A stretch of DNA of 64,000 nt from Burkholderia sp. GAS332 (GTDB lineage: Bacteria > Pseudomonadota > Gammaproteobacteria > Burkholderiales > Burkholderiaceae). A program made the translations under genes and the position numbers. The notes beneath the pieces were generated by a model. It had not been told where the DNA came from and made no database searches. It was given only the letters and a program-made list of their open reading frames with translations. Below, piece after piece: positions 1 to 8,532 of the stretch. Location of the stretch: NCBI GenBank assembly GCA_900142905.1, contig FSRV01000002.1:310001-374000 (forward strand). Reading direction: 5' to 3'. Positions within the stretch are counted from its first letter, which is position 1, and the number at the start of each line of letters is the position of its first letter.

Positions 1-1458
1 TGACAGCACGTCATCCACGCTGCCCGCGAGTTCGTGTCGGACGGCGTAAAGCACTTCTGCCTCGGTGTAGGGCAGACCTTCGACAATCGGCTTCAGCAAG
101 CTCGAATCGCTGTCGAGAATGTCGGTGACGAAACGCGCTTCGGTGCCGTAGCGTTCGCCCAGTTGCGCGGACAAGCCGCCCGACGCGACGATCGCTTGCG
201 AGTCGTAACCCGCCGCGCCGAGCAGATACGCGGACTTCGTCCGGCATTTCGCGCGTTTGCCGATCACCTTCTGCGCGGCGTCGATGGTCTGTTCAGCCAT
301 GTGCCGCGAGGTTGTGAGCTTTCCGCCAACAATCGTGACGAGCCCATCCGGCGCGGTGTGAATCTCATGATTGCGCTTCATTTCCAGCGTCTTTCCGCCA
401 GGCGGCCCGACCAGCGGCCGGCAACCGGCGATGCTGCCCACCACGTCTTCTGCTTGCAGATCGGTCTTCAATGCGGAGCGCGCGCCTTCGATCAGGAAGT
501 CGAGTTCCTGGCGCGTGCAGCAGACGTCGTCGAGATTGCCGCGATAGTCTTCGTCGGTGGTGCCGAGATAGGACACGTTGCCCCAGCGCGTGATCGTCGC
601 GCGGCGGTTGCGGCCCGGCACGGGAATCGTCACAGTGCAGTCGTTGCGAATTTTCAGCCATGGAATCGCGACGTGGACGCCCTTCGCGGGACGGATTTGC
701 AAGGCCGCCGGGTCGTCTTTCTTGCGGCCGTTCCAGTCGCGCAACCACACGCCGGTCGCCATTACCACCACGCCGCCACGCACGCGAATCTCGCGGTTGT
801 CGGCATGCACGATCACGCCGTCGACGCTGCCGTGGCCGTTGCGCGTGATCTCGACGACCTTCGCGTGATTGACGACGGCCGCACCATGAAACGCCGCGGT
901 ACGCGCGAGATTCAACGTGAGGCGCGCATCGTCGACGCGGGCGTCGAAATACATGAAGCCGCCGGTGAGGTGCTCTTCGTTGAAGGTTGGGCAGTGCGAC
1001 AGCACTTCCGCCTTGCTCAGCTTCTGATGCAGGATGCCTTCGCGCCAGCCGCCGGCAATGTCGTAGGTCCACAGGAGACTTTCGAAGGCTTTGGCGAGGC
1101 GCTTGTCGAACACGCCGTCCTTCTCCATGACGGGAAATAAGAACGGCAAACGTTGCACCAGGTGCCGTGCGTTTCTGCGCAGACGCTGCCGTTCGAGTAA
1201 CGAGTGACGCACCAGCCCGAGATTGCCCTGCTCGATATACCGCAAGCCGCCGTGCACCATCTTCGATGATTTCGACGAGGTACCCGAGGCGAAATCGCTC
1301 TTTTCCAGCAGCGCCACGCGATAGCCGCGCAAGCTCGCATCGAGTGCCGCATACGCACCGGTGACGCCGCCGCCCACGATCACGATGTCGAATGTTTCGC
1401 TGCCAAGGCGGTCGATCTGCTCGTTGCGCACCATGCGCAAGGGCTCCGTGCCGGTCAT
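1..1458 (-). CDS. glpD: FAD-dependent glycerol-3-phosphate dehydrogenase-like protein (GlpD family), partial at left edge
   Basis: The reverse strand is open for 486 codons from an ATG at 1458 to the window edge, with no stop, so the C-terminus is missing; family members are usually 500-530 residues. The N-terminus has the FAD dinucleotide motif DIVIVGGGVTGAYAA, then the family signature KMVHGGLRYIEQG; later VIPxxGRNRRATITRWG, LGTTDEDYRG and GGKLTTSRHMAEQ follow, and the last visible part is the DAO_C region (EAEVLYAVRHELAGSVDDV). Known members oxidise glycerol 3-phosphate at the membrane and feed quinone. It follows the kinase gene by about 50 bp and is probably in the same operon. The sequence looks closer to actinobacterial-style GlpD than to E. 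coli GlpD. An in-frame ATG at 1434 is an alternative start. A related polyol phosphate, rather than glycerol 3-phosphate, cannot be excluded. Confidence 0.85.
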   Translation of the reverse strand, partial: MTGTEPLRMVRNEQIDRLGSETFDIVIVGGGVTGAYAALDASLRGYRVALLEKSDFASGTSSKSSKMVHGGLRYIEQGNLGLVRHSLLERQRLRRNARHLVQRLPFLFPVMEKDGVFDKRLAKAFESLLWTYDIAGGWREGILHQKLSKAEVLSHCPTFNEEHLTGGFMYFDARVDDARLTLNLARTAAFHGAAVVNHAKVVEITRNGHGSVDGVIVHADNREIRVRGGVVVMATGVWLRDWNGRKKDDPAALQIRPAKGVHVAIPWLKIRNDCTVTIPVPGRNRRATITRWGNVSYLGTTDEDYRGNLDDVCCTRQELDFLIEGARSALKTDLQAEDVVGSIAGCRPLVGPPGGKTLEMKRNHEIHTAPDGLVTIVGGKLTTSRHMAEQTIDAAQKVIGKRAKCRTKSAYLLGAAGYDSQAIVASGGLSAQLGERYGTEARFVTDILDSDSSLLKPIVEGLPYTEAEVLYAVRHELAGSVDDVLS

Positions 1459-1508
1459 CTCAGCGCGTTCTTTCGAGGCCTTTCTGGATGGAATAAACAA
1501 CATGTGTA

Positions 1509-3044
1509 TCAGTCCCCACAACCATTATCGAATGCACTTGCGTGAGCGAGCTCCGCGTCGACCCTTGCATGCCACGCAGCGCGCCGCTGAGTGCGCGCAG
1601 CGGATCTCGCCGACGGTTCGAACACCGCGTCGGTGACGGTAGTGGTGCGCGCGTGCTGCAACGAATCCCACAGCAAACCCGACGAACCCGCGAGAAACGC
1701 GGCGCCGCGCAGGCTCGCGCGATCACTTTCATGCATGCGCCGCACCGGCATGCCGCTCAGATCGGCCTGAATCTGTAGCAGCGTGTCGCTGCCCGACAGG
1801 CCGCCGCCGACCACCAGTTCGGAGGCTTCGACATCCGCGATCGCCTGATTCGCGTCGATGCACAACGCGACCGAGTGGGCGATGCCTTCGAGAATCGCGT
1901 AGGCGATTTCGGCTTGCGTCGTCGCGATGGAAATGCCGCAGAGCGACGCGCGTGCGTTCGGCTGCAATTGCGGCACGCGCAAACCGGTCAAGGCAGGTAG
2001 AAAAGTTACGCCGCGCGCCGAGTTCACCGTCGCGGCGAGGGCGCTGATCTGCGCGGGATTGTCGAACCAGTGCAATTTTTCGCAGATCCAGTTCAGCGCC
2101 GAGCCGGTCGTCGCGACGAAGGTTTCGAGCGAGTAGTGCGAGACGTTGTGCTGGCGGCGCGCGGTCATGGTCAGCGTGCCGTCGTGCGAGGTCTCCGTGG
2201 TGGGCGGGACCTGCGTGCCCACCAGCAGATCGACGAAGCTGCCCGTGCCGTGCACGCACATCGACTGGCCGCGATCGAGGCAGCCGAGGCCCACCGCGCC
2301 TGCCAGTTGATCGCCCGCGCAGGCGAGAATCGGCACGTCGATGCCGAGTACCTCAGGGCGAGTGCGGCCGAATTCATCGGCATCCTGACGAAGCTCGGGC
2401 AAGAGTGCTTGCGGGAAGCCGAGCGCGTCGATCCAGTCGAGGCAATAACGGTGCTCGGTCAGCAGATAGGCGCTCGCCGAGGTCGCGTTGGTCGGCGTCG
2501 TCACGCAAACGCGCTCGTTCGACAGATGCCAGAGCAGCCACGTGTCGATGGTGCCGAACGCGAGGCGGCGCTCGCGCCGCGCGAGGATCACGGAGGGCGT
2601 CGTTTGCAGGTGATGGGCTGCCCACAGGTAAGGCGAGCGTACGCCGGCAGGACGTCCCACCTGTTCTATCAGTGTACTGTCCCACTGTGCGGCTAGCCGG
2701 TCCAGTTCGCTCGCGTGGCGCGTGTCCTGCCAGACCATCGCGGGTACCAGCGCGCGGCCGGTGTGTGTATCCCACAGCACAGCGGTGGCGCGTTGCGTCG
2801 CGATGGCGAGCGCGACCACGTTCAACTTCTCGTTGGTCGCGCGTGCCAGCGTCGCGCGGCACACGGCGATGGTTTTCTCAAGGATGGCGTTCGCGTCCTG
2901 CTCGACGACGCCCGGTCGCGGGCTGTCGACACTGAGCGGCAGGTACTCCAGACAGGAGACCTGTCCGTCAGCGCCGACGACTGCCGCGCGCGTGCCGGAC
3001 GTCCCCTCGTCGATCGCGAGAATAACGTTTTGATTACGGGTCAT
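1509..3044 (-). CDS. FGGY-family carbohydrate kinase, glycerol-kinase-like
   Basis: A 511-residue FGGY kinase. The N-terminal phosphate loop reads LAIDEGTSGTRAAVV, followed by ATQRATAVLWDTHTG, FGTIDTWLLWHL, TPTNAT, the hinge motif CAGDQLAGAVG and the C-terminal VVGGGLSGSDTLLQIQAD. The overall pattern matches glycerol kinase, which phosphorylates glycerol in the cytoplasm. However, the Glu that follows Arg in the E. coli glycerol pocket (R83-E84, NQRET) is Ala here (TQRAT), while the Asp-Gln of GDQ is kept. The substrate may therefore be another polyol or ketose. Its start overlaps the stop of the upstream MFS gene by 4 bp, so the two are probably translationally coupled; the GlpD-like gene follows. 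No glpF or DeoR-type repressor is present. Confidence 0.85.
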   Translation of the reverse strand: MTRNQNVILAIDEGTSGTRAAVVGADGQVSCLEYLPLSVDSPRPGVVEQDANAILEKTIAVCRATLARATNEKLNVVALAIATQRATAVLWDTHTGRALVPAMVWQDTRHASELDRLAAQWDSTLIEQVGRPAGVRSPYLWAAHHLQTTPSVILARRERRLAFGTIDTWLLWHLSNERVCVTTPTNATSASAYLLTEHRYCLDWIDALGFPQALLPELRQDADEFGRTRPEVLGIDVPILACAGDQLAGAVGLGCLDRGQSMCVHGTGSFVDLLVGTQVPPTTETSHDGTLTMTARRQHNVSHYSLETFVATTGSALNWICEKLHWFDNPAQISALAATVNSARGVTFLPALTGLRVPQLQPNARASLCGISIATTQAEIAYAILEGIAHSVALCIDANQAIADVEASELVVGGGLSGSDTLLQIQADLSGMPVRRMHESDRASLRGAAFLAGSSGLLWDSLQHARTTTVTDAVFEPSARSAARTQRRAAWHARVDAELAHASAFDNGCGD

Positions 3045-4504
3045 CGTTGGGATTTCTCGATTGCCGGGTTCATGAATACGGAAGCCTCCTCTGCATCGCT
3101 TTTGAATTGCGGCGCGTCAGGTTCGTTATCGGGGGTGATGGTGGTGCGCGTCGGGTCCCACTTGATGACGAAGCAGATCACGCTCGCCACTAAAGGAACA
3201 ATCGCCAGAATCAGGAAGGTCTTGTCGAGGCCGTAGTGTTCACGGAACAGCGGGAACACCAGCAGGCCGAGCGCGGCGCCGATCGAACCCAGCGCGCCGA
3301 TCACGCCATTGGCGCCGGCGCGAATCTCACTGCGAAACGACAGCGAAGACAGGCTCTTGCCGTTCGCGCCGGGCCCCGACGAGTGGAACAGAATGAACAG
3401 CGACGGCACGATGACCGCGAGCCACAGCGGCATTTTCGAGCCGAACAGGCCGAGCACCACCAGCATCACGAAGACCGCGGCGAAGCCGAATGCGGAGGCG
3501 CGCCGCAAGCCGAACTTCTTGCCGATGACCGGCGACATGAAGCCGCCGAAGATGCCGAACACGTTGAAGAGCAGTGCGCCGAGCGTCGCATAGACGAAGT
3601 CCTTGCCGAACAACGCGGCGCTGATCAACGGCAGATACCAGCCGATTGCGAAGTACTGAATGGATTGGCCGACCTGAACGGTGGCGGCGAGCAGGGTGCG
3701 CGGCAGATAGATGCCGCGAAAGATCAGGGCGACGTTCGCGAGCCCGCGTGTGGCCTGATTCAGCACCGGCACGCGTTCTTCGAGCGGCGCGGCGGAAAAA
3801 GTGCGTCCGTAGATGCGGCTCATCGCCGTGGCGGCTTCCACGAGACGTTCCTTGCGCGCCAGCCAGATCGGGCTCTCGACCAGAAACACCAGTTGCAGCA
3901 CGAGGATCGCGATGCCGAACAGGGCCGTCGCCGCGACCGAATAACGCCAGATCGAATCGCCCACGTGCCACGATTGAAAGAGCAGGGCGAGCAGCAGGTT
4001 AGAACAGACGGCGGTGTACCACATGCCCTGCCACGCGTTGAGGCGGCTCTTCAGCTTGACCGGCGTGAACTCGGCGAGCATCGCCATCGCAATCGCGAAG
4101 TCGATACCGTAGGCCATGCCGACGAAGAAACGGCCCACCAGAATGACTTCGAAGCCCGGTGCGAATACCACCAGCACCGCGCCGATCACCGCGAGAAATT
4201 TAGCCAGCACTAAAGGACGGATACGCCCCCAGCGATCGGCCATCCAGCCGCCAATCGGGTTAAAGGCGATGGCAACCCAGGACGCAAACGACGTCATGAG
4301 CGCAATTTGAGGCGCGCCGAGATGGAGATCTCGCGTCATGGGCCCAAGGCCCGCGCTCAAAGCAGAATTGGAGAATGCGTCTAGAAACAGGCCACCGAGT
4401 GCAAGCCACCAGATAACGCCGGCTCGACCGGGAATGCCTGAACATGAGTCGATGAATGAAATGACATCGTCGATGCCACGAATCTTAATCGCGATCGTTT
4501 GCAC
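3041..4504 (-). CDS. MFS sugar/metabolite transporter
   Basis: A 487-residue major facilitator protein with about 12 membrane segments. The loop 2-3 signature GGWMADRWGRIRPLVLAK and the central PIWLARKERLVEA pattern point to the sugar-porter/metabolite:H+ symporter branch. The start is GTG at 4504, preceded by AAAGGAGAC at good spacing. It is the first gene of a three-gene operon with an FGGY kinase and a GlpD-like dehydrogenase, so it probably imports the polyol that the kinase phosphorylates; the exact substrate is unknown. A 27-bp imperfect dyad lies about 90 bp upstream and may control the operon. Confidence 0.85.
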   Translation of the reverse strand: MQTIAIKIRGIDDVISFIDSCSGIPGRAGVIWWLALGGLFLDAFSNSALSAGLGPMTRDLHLGAPQIALMTSFASWVAIAFNPIGGWMADRWGRIRPLVLAKFLAVIGAVLVVFAPGFEVILVGRFFVGMAYGIDFAIAMAMLAEFTPVKLKSRLNAWQGMWYTAVCSNLLLALLFQSWHVGDSIWRYSVAATALFGIAILVLQLVFLVESPIWLARKERLVEAATAMSRIYGRTFSAAPLEERVPVLNQATRGLANVALIFRGIYLPRTLLAATVQVGQSIQYFAIGWYLPLISAALFGKDFVYATLGALLFNVFGIFGGFMSPVIGKKFGLRRASAFGFAAVFVMLVVLGLFGSKMPLWLAVIVPSLFILFHSSGPGANGKSLSSLSFRSEIRAGANGVIGALGSIGAALGLLVFPLFREHYGLDKTFLILAIVPLVASVICFVIKWDPTRTTITPDNEPDAPQFKSDAEEASVFMNPAIEKSQR

Positions 4505-4594
4505 AATCGGTCTCCTTTAGTTTTTCTGTAAGAGGCCGGTGCTATTCGCGGTGCAAATCACGAGTGCGTTTGCGGTTACGTTTCGCTCACGCGC

Positions 4595-4621
4595 AAGAGA
4601 CCATCTTACAGATAGTCTCTT
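4595..4621. promoter_or_regulatory. Imperfect inverted repeat, candidate operator of the MFS-kinase-GlpD operon
   Basis: Arms AAGAGAC and GTCTCTT enclose a partly symmetric centre; 20 of 25 central positions match their reverse complement. The inner half-site TCTTACAGA (4604-4612) recurs in inverted orientation as TCTGTAAGA at 4525-4533, just upstream of the MFS ribosome site. No regulator gene adjoins, so the protein that binds is unknown. Confidence 0.4.
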
Positions 4622-4692
4622 ATCTAGATCTGCAGGCAGACTTTATGATGCGTTGTGAGAAGTGTCAAGCGTTGTGACGAAGAGATTTGAGT

Positions 4693-4734
4693 GGGAGAGA
4701 TTGAGCGGGAGAGATTGAGCGGGAGAGATTGCGG
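4693..4734. repeat. Three tandem copies of a 14-bp repeat
   Basis: The unit GGGAGAGATTGAGC occurs at 4693-4706 and 4707-4720 exactly and at 4721-4734 with changes in the last bases. A degenerate partial copy precedes it from 4681. It lies in the 515-bp gap between the MFS operon and the sigma factor gene. No function is evident. Confidence 0.75.
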
Positions 4735-4955
4735 GTGGCAGGGATTTCCACTATTGCGCTGCTGCTCTCTGTTGCCGGTGGCATAGAAGACGATATGGAT
4801 GCCTAACCTAATTCAGGCCACCCGAACTGGATGATGACCGCAGACCACATTGCATCAAGCACCGATCTTTGCGTCCCTATCGCGGGCAGCCGGCCCGCGG
4901 GAGCCGCGAGGCATCTGGCAAAGCTATCGGAAGCGTAGGGCCATGCCAAATCGCG

Positions 4956-4976
4956 ATTGAGAATTATTCGCATTTA
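4956..4976. promoter_or_regulatory. Fur-box-like operator upstream of the ECF sigma gene
   Basis: TGAGAATTATTCGCATTT closely resembles the classic TGAGAATNATTCTCA core of Fur boxes. It lies about 45-60 bp before the sigma factor ATG, a position that would allow iron repression. The assignment is by consensus only. Confidence 0.6.
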
Positions 4977-5019
4977 CGATAGATTGACGTTTTGTCCTTG
5001 AGAAAAGCGGAGCGAATCT

Positions 5020-5688
5020 ATGGCTGAGGTGCTCATCCGGCGGGAGCCTTCAACAGCGATACCCAGGTCTGTTTTCAGCGCCGGGCTCGCGTGCCCGCCG
5101 GCTGCGCGAGGGCGCCGCGATTCCCGTCCCGTCGATTGGGAGAAGGGCGCGTTGCTCGACGTGCTGATCGCCAACCGGCCGATGCTCGTCGATCTGGCGC
5201 GCGGCGTTGTGGGCTGCGCGAGTCTCGCGGAAGATGTGGTGCACGACGTCTTTATCAAACTGGTCGACTTTCCGAATCAGGATGCCGTGCGGCAACCCGT
5301 CGCCTACGTGACCCGCATGGTGCGCAATGCGTCGATAGATGAATTCCGCCGCCAGAACCTCGAAGACACGTATCACGCTGAGGAAGGCGACGGCCTGCAG
5401 GTGCCTTCGCCGGCGCCTTCGCCCGAGGCGACGCTGCTCGCGCGCGACACGCTACGGCACGTCTACACCGCGCTTGAGCAACTGCCGCCGCGCAGCCGCG
5501 CGGCGTTTGAGATGGTGCGTTTGCGCGAGGAAACGCTGCAAAGCACGGCGCGTGCGCTCGACGTTTCGCAAACGCTCGTGCATTGCATGGTGCGCGATGC
5601 CGAGAAGCATTGCGCCGAGTGCCTCGACGCCGGCAATCGCGGCGCGACCGGTCCCGCGTTCTGCAGCGGCCGCGCCCGCCGGCGGTAA
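5020..5688 (+). CDS. ECF RNA polymerase sigma factor, FecI-like
   Basis: A 222-residue sigma-70 family protein of the extracytoplasmic-function class. Region 2 spans roughly residues 45-110 (DLARGVVGCASLAEDVVHD, then VTRMVRNASIDEFRRQ) and region 4 roughly 145-200 (LEQLPPRSRAAFEM, with a helix-turn-helix QSTARALDVSQTLVHCMV). About 40 N-terminal residues precede region 2, longer than typical FecI. The ATG has a GGAG seven bases upstream. A Fur-box-like site precedes it, so iron limitation probably induces it. No FecR-type anti-sigma/regulator gene is beside it, and the nearby TonB receptor lacks the N-terminal signalling domain of FecA-type transducers. Direct control of that receptor is an inference. 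Confidence 0.85.
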   Translation: MAEVLIRREPSTAIPRSVFSAGLACPPAARGRRDSRPVDWEKGALLDVLIANRPMLVDLARGVVGCASLAEDVVHDVFIKLVDFPNQDAVRQPVAYVTRMVRNASIDEFRRQNLEDTYHAEEGDGLQVPSPAPSPEATLLARDTLRHVYTALEQLPPRSRAAFEMVRLREETLQSTARALDVSQTLVHCMVRDAEKHCAECLDAGNRGATGPAFCSGRARRR

Positions 5689-5724
5689 AGAGACGCGCTG
5701 CTAACGTCAATTGACCGTCGGCAT

Positions 5725-7431
5725 TTAGCAGGAGTCGCATCGAACGGACTGCTGTGTTGGGATCGTTTCTATTTTTCTCAGCCTTCTCGACGCGCTTCCC
5801 GAAATCACAAAACTCAGCGCGGCAAGTACCCAGACACCGGCGCCGCCATAGAGCATCACCCAGCCAAAACCGTCTATTAGCGCGGCGTGAACGGCGGTTC
5901 CGGACGGGTCGAGTGTGGCGAGTGCGGGGATGCCGCGTCTGACCGCTTCGACATCTCCCGCTGCAATCTTCTCCGCCAGTCGCCCAAGTGACGCGGTGTC
6001 GAGCGTTGCCGGAAGTCTCGCCTTCAGATTGAACAGGATGCCGCCGACCAGGATCGCCCCCATCAACGCGATGTTGATCGCAAGCGTAATCATCCGCGCA
6101 CTCATATCGATTCCGGATGCCATGCCCGCTCGCTCCGCGGGAACCGCACCGGTTGTCGTGTTGGTGACAGGCGTATTGGTGAGGCCGAGGCCGGCGCCCG
6201 CAAGCAGGCAACCGGGCAGCATGGTCAGCGCGCCCGGATGCGCGACGCTGCTGCCATATCTCATCAACATGAAGCCGAGGCCAATCGTAAACAGACCTGC
6301 AGGTATCGCGATTCCCGAGCCGTGACGCAGCGCAAGCCGTTCGCCGAGCGGGGGAAAGAGGAGCGTCGGCAGCGTGTAGGCGAGTAGCGCCAATCCTGCG
6401 TGCACGCTGTTATAGCCGAGACCGATCTGGAAATAGATCGGCAAATAAATCATGAACGGCCAGAAGCTGAAGTTCATCCCCGCTGAGCCCATCAACGCAC
6501 CCGAAAATTTCCGGATCCTGAATACGGAGAAGTCGAACATCGGGCGAGCACTGAGTCGCTCAGCACACAGAAAGGCCACGAAGGCGACAGCCGTTGCCAC
6601 GAGAATCAGGATCGCGCGAAGACTCGCGAAGCCAAGGTCCGAGCCCTGTGTGATGTAGTACGTGAGGCCGAACACCGCCAGCGAAAGCGTGACGATGCCA
6701 GCAACATCGAGCGTGTGCGCGTGTGGATCGCGCGACTCCTGGACCCCGCCGAACACGAGTGCCAACGTCACGGCGGCAAGCAGCGCGTGGATCCAGAAGA
6801 CCCATTGCCATCCCGATACGGCAACGATCATCCCGCCGATGATCGGCCCGAAGCCAAGTCCAATGCCGAGAATAATGCCCCATGCACTGAAGGCCCGAAC
6901 GCGCTCAGGTCCCTCGCTAAACTGGTGTGAGAGCACGGCGACCTGGCAGATCAGCATTGCGCCGCCACTCGCGCCTTGCAGCAAGCGCGCGACGATCAGC
7001 GTCGGCACGCTCTGCGCGAAACCGCAGATCAATGAGGTGATGCCGAACAGCGCGATCCCGATGACGAAAATACGTCTGCGGCCGAACCGGTCCGCAAGCG
7101 CGCCGGTTGCCATCAGCACCGTCGTCACCCCAAGCGTGTACGCATTCATGATCCATTGCATGCCCTTGAAGTCGCCGTGAAGCAGCCTCTCGAGCGTAGG
7201 CAGGATAACCGGCACGCTTGAAATCTCGAGGCCGAACATCAGCGAAGCGAGGCACACCGCGCCTAACGCCAAGGTGTTCCTGCGAATGGAGAAGCGAGTC
7301 GTCGATTGCGCGGCGGCGCTCGAACTGGCGTGCGCCGCCCGCACGTCCCGCAAGGTCGATGGATGTTCTGTCGCAGCAACCGCGTCGGGCCGTTCGTCGT
7401 GCCGCGGCTGTGCGCTTCTATACCTGGACAT
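5725..7431 (-). CDS. MFS efflux transporter, DHA2 (14-TM) family
   Basis: A 568-residue protein with an approximately 48-residue hydrophilic N-terminus followed by about 14 membrane segments. DHA2 features include GALADRFGRRRIFVIG (loop 2-3), LIVARLLQGASGGAML (motif with LQG) and a long C-terminal half with an extra segment pair. Family members export drugs, solvents or siderophores using the proton gradient. It is divergently transcribed from a LysR gene across 127 bp, the usual arrangement for a LysR-controlled pump. Its position between an iron-type sigma factor and a siderophore receptor could suggest siderophore export, but nothing in the protein proves that. Confidence 0.85.
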   Translation of the reverse strand: MSRYRSAQPRHDERPDAVAATEHPSTLRDVRAAHASSSAAAQSTTRFSIRRNTLALGAVCLASLMFGLEISSVPVILPTLERLLHGDFKGMQWIMNAYTLGVTTVLMATGALADRFGRRRIFVIGIALFGITSLICGFAQSVPTLIVARLLQGASGGAMLICQVAVLSHQFSEGPERVRAFSAWGIILGIGLGFGPIIGGMIVAVSGWQWVFWIHALLAAVTLALVFGGVQESRDPHAHTLDVAGIVTLSLAVFGLTYYITQGSDLGFASLRAILILVATAVAFVAFLCAERLSARPMFDFSVFRIRKFSGALMGSAGMNFSFWPFMIYLPIYFQIGLGYNSVHAGLALLAYTLPTLLFPPLGERLALRHGSGIAIPAGLFTIGLGFMLMRYGSSVAHPGALTMLPGCLLAGAGLGLTNTPVTNTTTGAVPAERAGMASGIDMSARMITLAINIALMGAILVGGILFNLKARLPATLDTASLGRLAEKIAAGDVEAVRRGIPALATLDPSGTAVHAALIDGFGWVMLYGGAGVWVLAALSFVISGSASRRLRKIETIPTQQSVRCDSC

Positions 7432-7558
7432 AGGAATTCACCTCAATAGTCGATGGGCTTGGCCACCATGAACTGTGTACTATAGAGGGAATGACAGTCC
7501 CCATTGACGCTAGTAAATCCCGGAAATGCGTCCTATGAGGAACCAATAAGGTGACGAT

Positions 7559-8476
7559 ATGAGCGACATTCTCGACGGCGTGACGACGTTTGTGCGGGTG
7601 GTTGAAACCGGCAGTTTCGCGTTGGCGGCCGAACGCATGAACCTGACGCGCTCGGCCGTCGGCAAAGTTATCGTGCGGCTCGAAAAGCGTCTCGGCGTGC
7701 GTCTGCTCAATCGCACGACGCGCAGCCAGAGTCTCACCGAAGACGGGCAAGCGTATTACGACCGTTGCATACGTGCGCTTGCTGAACTCGAGGCCGCTGA
7801 AGCCGATCTGGACTCAGGGCGGCGTGAACCTAAAGGACGTCTGCGGGTGAGTGTGCCGCAAGCCTTCGGCCATTATTGTGTGGCGCCGGTGCTGCTGGGT
7901 CTTGCGCGCAGGCATCCGCAATTGAGGATCGACATTTCGATCAATGATCGTTTTGTGGATGTCGTCGAAGAGGCCTTCGATCTCGTGGTGCGGATCGGTC
8001 CACTGGTCGACAGCGTGAGTCTCGCGGCGCGGCGGCTCGGTGTTCAGTATGCAAGCATTGGTGCCGCGCCGGCGTATCTGGCTCGGCACGGCACGCCGGG
8101 CCGCGTGGATGAATTCCACGGGCATACGATCATTGCTTACTCACGCAACGGGGTTATCGAGCCCTGGAACGTGCTCGATGTCGATGGCCAAATTCGCCGC
8201 GCGGACGTGGAGCCGCAGCTTAGCTTTGACGATATGCAGGGGATCGTGGATGCCGCGATTGCAGGCTTCGGGCTGGCGTGGCTGCCGAGTTGGCTGCTGG
8301 CGCGTTATGCGGCAACGGGTCAGTTGGTGAGCGTGATGGAGAATTGCTTCCGCCCTTCTCAGGAGATCCACGTTGTGTGGCCGAAGAGCCGGTATCTCGC
8401 GTTGAAGACGCGCTGCGCGATTGACGCGCTGGTCGCGGAGATTCCCACGATGGTCGGGATGCAGCCGGCGAACTGA
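7559..8476 (+). CDS. LysR-family transcriptional regulator
   Basis: A 305-residue LTTR. The N-terminal winged helix-turn-helix (residues 5-65) contains FVRVVETGSFALAAERMNLT and LEKRLGVRLLNRTTRSQSLT. The C-terminal co-inducer domain (about 95-300) has the AaeR/PecT-like pattern GRLRVSVPQAFG and FDLVVRIGPL. It is transcribed away from the DHA2 efflux gene and probably controls it and itself. The effector is unknown. A terminator hairpin follows 10 bp after the stop. Confidence 0.9.
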   Translation: MSDILDGVTTFVRVVETGSFALAAERMNLTRSAVGKVIVRLEKRLGVRLLNRTTRSQSLTEDGQAYYDRCIRALAELEAAEADLDSGRREPKGRLRVSVPQAFGHYCVAPVLLGLARRHPQLRIDISINDRFVDVVEEAFDLVVRIGPLVDSVSLAARRLGVQYASIGAAPAYLARHGTPGRVDEFHGHTIIAYSRNGVIEPWNVLDVDGQIRRADVEPQLSFDDMQGIVDAAIAGFGLAWLPSWLLARYAATGQLVSVMENCFRPSQEIHVVWPKSRYLALKTRCAIDALVAEIPTMVGMQPAN

Positions 8477-8485
8477 CTGGGAGGA

Positions 8486-8521
8486 GAAGCGCCCACTGTT
8501 GCCACGGGCGCTTCTTCCTTT
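8486..8521 (+). terminator. Rho-independent terminator between LysR and TonB receptor
   Basis: Arms GAAGCGCCC (8486-8494) and GGGCGCTTC (8506-8514) form a 9-bp stem with an 11-nt loop, followed by TTCCTTT. It lies between convergent genes and could serve both directions. Confidence 0.75.
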
Positions 8522-8532
8522 AAACGGATTGC

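Noticed and set aside
34..1140. Long + strand open frame of 368 codons across the GlpD-like gene
   Set aside because: It is antisense to a frame with clear FAD and GlpD motifs; its translation is Arg/Ala/His-rich with no family pattern, as expected of GC-rich shadow frames.
4681..4740. CRISPR-like repeats
   Set aside because: The 14-bp units are directly abutting without spacers and no cas genes are present.
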